Part shown: piece after piece, positions 61,981 through 64,000 of the stretch
Layout: every line of letters begins with the position of its first letter
Position numbering within the stretch: position 1 is the first letter of the stretch
Assembly (NCBI RefSeq): GCF_038004425.1
Contig: NZ_JBBORC010000001.1
Span: 1,465,001-1,529,000 of the forward strand
Reading direction: 5' to 3'
DNA from: Solibacillus sp. FSL W7-1464
GTDB lineage: Bacteria; Bacillota; Bacilli; Bacillales_A; Planococcaceae
DNA: 64,000 bases
The notes under the pieces: generated by a model
The model's input: the letters and a program-made list of their open reading frames with translations, nothing else
Told to the model about the DNA's origin: nothing
Database searches by the model: none
Program-made: the position numbers and the translations under genes

Positions 61981-63507
61981 TTGACACAAGCAATGGATAT
62001 AAAGCAGGAAATTAAACGACTTAATAAGCAATTCCTCCATTCATCAGACTTTGTTGCAAAAGAAATTCAGCTTGGTCGAGGGAAAAATGTTATTTTATGT
62101 TATTATTCATCCCTTGTGAATAAATCGGATGTAGAACAGAACCTTATAAACCTGAAACAGTTAAGTGAATCTTCATCACAGAATACCCAAAAAACAAGTC
62201 ATAATACTGATCAATCTTTATCAAATGAATCACAAAACAATAGTGATAAAAATCAAGATTCCGGGGCTCAAAAACAACAGCTAGCCAATGAGGAAACTAT
62301 AACAATTACTACAGAAAAGTATGATGAGCAAAAACTTGTTGATTATGTATGTAATGGTGAGACTTTAATTATTCTATTAAAGTCTAAACAGATGATTCGA
62401 TTACAAAATGGCGAATTTGCCCACAAAACACCTGAAGAACCTGAAAACGAACAAATATTAAGGGGTTCGCATGAGGGATTCGTTGAAAATTTGGATGTTA
62501 ATATTCAGCTGATCCGAAAACGTATAAAAAACAATAAACTCGTTGTTAAAACAATCCTGCTTGGTCATGAAACGAAAACTACTGTTTACTACTTTTATGT
62601 AGAGAATGTCGTGGACAGTGAGGCACTTAAAACAGTTGAGAATCGGTTGAATTCTATCGATGTAGACATGCTTTACAGTACCGGACAGTTGACAGATTAT
62701 TTGGACGATCAAGTATGGTCACCGTTTCCTCAGCTGCTGCTTACAGAACGGCCAGATCGTGTAGTAGCGAATATTTTGGAAGGTAAAATAGCCGTAATGA
62801 GTGATTTGTCGAACAACGCACTCATTGGACCCGTTACATTTTTTTCGTTTTATCAAACACCGGATGATTTCAACTCCCGTGTAATCGTCGGAACATTTTA
62901 CCGGCTGACACGATTATTTGGTTTTGTATCAGCCATTTTTTTACCTGCATTTTATATTGCGATTGTAAGTTTTCATTTTGAAGTGCTCCCGCTAGAACTC
63001 GCAAATAAAGTTAAAACGGATATAAACCAGATTCCATACAGACCACTCATAGAAGCAATGATTATGGAATTAACGATTGAATTGATTCGTGAGGCCAGTG
63101 TCCGGTTGCCGAAGTCAATTGGCCAGACTATTGGTATTGTAGGAGGTCTTGTAATTGGCGATGCCATTGTAAGTGCGGGCCTTGTATCAAATTTAATGGT
63201 AATTGTTGTGGCTTTTACAGCTATATCGAGTTTTGTTGTGCCTTCAGTAGAACTAAATACGACGATACGGACGCTTCGTTTCCCGTTCATGTTTTTAGCC
63301 TCGCTATTTGGATTTTTCGGAATTGTAATTGGAACATTTTTATTGGTCGTTCATTTAATGAATTTAAGTTCTCTTAAACGTCCTTATTTTTCACCGGTTA
63401 TTCCATTTGATCCAGTAGGAATGCGGAAAATTTTTTTCCGTGGTCCTTATTACGGAGCCAATAGACAAGCAAGAAGCTTTAAATCGAAAAGGAATGATAG
63501 AGAATGA
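61981..63507 (+). CDS. Spore germination protein, GerA family (GerAA/GerKA-type)
   Basis: A 508-residue A-subunit of a germinant receptor of the spore inner membrane. The N-terminal soluble domain (about 1-265) contains a Ser/Asn/Gln-rich linker (about 63-105). The family core has VWSPFPQLLLTERPDRVVANILEGKIAVM and PFVP-type membrane segments: about five hydrophobic stretches from 280 to 470. I start it at TTG 61981, which is 5 bases after AAGGGGGGAG; the open frame reaches 61888 but those residues are unlike the family. Overlaps the B-subunit gene by 4 bases. Confidence 0.93.
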   Translation: MTQAMDIKQEIKRLNKQFLHSSDFVAKEIQLGRGKNVILCYYSSLVNKSDVEQNLINLKQLSESSSQNTQKTSHNTDQSLSNESQNNSDKNQDSGAQKQQLANEETITITTEKYDEQKLVDYVCNGETLIILLKSKQMIRLQNGEFAHKTPEEPENEQILRGSHEGFVENLDVNIQLIRKRIKNNKLVVKTILLGHETKTTVYYFYVENVVDSEALKTVENRLNSIDVDMLYSTGQLTDYLDDQVWSPFPQLLLTERPDRVVANILEGKIAVMSDLSNNALIGPVTFFSFYQTPDDFNSRVIVGTFYRLTRLFGFVSAIFLPAFYIAIVSFHFEVLPLELANKVKTDINQIPYRPLIEAMIMELTIELIREASVRLPKSIGQTIGIVGGLVIGDAIVSAGLVSNLMVIVVAFTAISSFVVPSVELNTTIRTLRFPFMFLASLFGFFGIVIGTFLLVVHLMNLSSLKRPYFSPVIPFDPVGMRKIFFRGPYYGANRQARSFKSKRNDRE

Positions 63508-64000
63508 CGATCCAATTGACGAAGATACAATTGTTTCTGTTAATGTTCGTAATGCAAACCGGATTTGTCTATACATCATTTCAGAATATGCTTATCGAAA
63601 ATAGCAAACGTGATGCTACTATTCAGTTTCTTGCTGTTGCGTTCATCTTTTTTCTGCAGTTATTGTTTTTTGAACGGATGCATCAATACTTTTTCTTAAA
63701 CGGATTTACAAAAACGCTTTATCTAATTTACTGGTCAATCTATATTATAATATTTGTAGTTTACATTACTTATGTACTAACTACTTGGGTGTTTCCGAAT
63801 ACACCTGAAATTGTTCTAATTACCATATTTTTATCGGTTTGCCTGTATGCAAGCGTTAGCAGACCTGAAACAGCTGTCAATATAGGCGTCGTATTAATTC
63901 CGATGTTATTACTGTTTTTATTGTTTATGTTTTTAACAGTGACAAATCTAAATGTAACGAATTTACTGCCGTTTTTTTATGACCGTTCTAATACTTGGTT
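63504..64000 (+). CDS. Spore germination permease, GerAB/GerKB type (5' part)
   Basis: The frame is open from ATG 63504 to the right edge of the window, 165 codons. It starts TIQLTKIQLFLLMFVMQTGFVY and shows four to five hydrophobic segments, the start of the B-subunit (APC-superfamily permease) of a GerA-type receptor. The ATGA overlap with the A-subunit stop codon means coupled translation. The C-subunit lipoprotein gene would be expected beyond the edge. Confidence 0.92.
   Translation, partial: MTIQLTKIQLFLLMFVMQTGFVYTSFQNMLIENSKRDATIQFLAVAFIFFLQLLFFERMHQYFFLNGFTKTLYLIYWSIYIIIFVVYITYVLTTWVFPNTPEIVLITIFLSVCLYASVSRPETAVNIGVVLIPMLLLFLLFMFLTVTNLNVTNLLPFFYDRSNTW

Noticed and set aside
1-64000. 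CRISPR arrays, prophage, rRNA and tRNA genes
   Set aside because: No regularly spaced direct repeats, no phage structural or packaging genes, and no rRNA or tRNA-like sequences were seen on reading both strands.

Overview
The window is low-GC Firmicutes DNA and looks like a spore-forming Bacillales of the Planococcaceae type (Solibacillus/Lysinibacillus-like; inferred from gene content, not from a search). Pointers are strong AGGAGG-type ribosome binding sites with frequent TTG/GTG starts, a T-box leader before proBA, the CvfC/YpgR protein, a secreted YcdB-type protein with a C-terminal S-layer-like region, a GerA-type germination operon, and MhqR-like operators over quinone/aldehyde detoxification genes. 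Most genes are ordinary chromosomal housekeeping or niche genes. There is no prophage, CRISPR array, rRNA or tRNA.

Layout. 1-3.7 kb: end of cvfC, then a roughly 600-base GC-rich non-coding block with nested inverted repeats, an unrecognised protein with a degenerate von Willebrand A-like C-terminus, and a DMT exporter behind a leader with mutually exclusive stems. 3.8-6.5 kb: proBA (reverse strand) with a T-box. 6.7-10 kb: orphan sigma factor and small accessory genes (peptidase E, P-loop kinase, lipoprotein). 10-14 kb: topB and an aspartokinase III. 14-18 kb: DsbA-like protein, membrane-fused glycerophosphodiesterase and small unknowns. 18-20.4 kb: the YcdB-type secreted protein. 20.45-22.1 kb: an IS110-family insertion sequence whose long left non-coding end has a plausible bridge-RNA fold, followed by a 46-base perfect palindrome.

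22.2-34.3 kb: MATE pump, LysM-3D wall protein, three small zinc-ribbon proteins, a coupled gene pair ending in a TPR protein, an MFS pump divergent from an XRE-TPR regulator with repeated operators, an esterase, and a MocR regulator divergent from an EamA exporter. 34.4-41.8 kb: a sigma-54 activator (PAS-AAA-HTH with GAFTGA) divergent from a catabolic operon (carbamoylase/M20 hydrolase, YtcJ-type amidohydrolase, Na+/solute symporter, MFS) that carries a full -24/-12 promoter. 42-47.2 kb: a BceRS-BceAB-type antimicrobial-peptide sensing and detoxification module with an additional membrane-anchored protein and a structured GC-rich element inserted between the sensor and transporter genes.

47.3-64 kb: M3 oligopeptidase; arsRBC plus a second ACR3/bile-acid-symporter-type carrier; serine acetyltransferase; CPBP protease; a YceI / FMN reductase / ring-cleaving dioxygenase cluster with three copies of an MhqR-type operator; GNAT; an amidohydrolase; DUF2243-CtaG pair; a BCCT betaine transporter; and the start of a GerA-type germinant-receptor operon with a sigma-G-like promoter, cut by the window edge.
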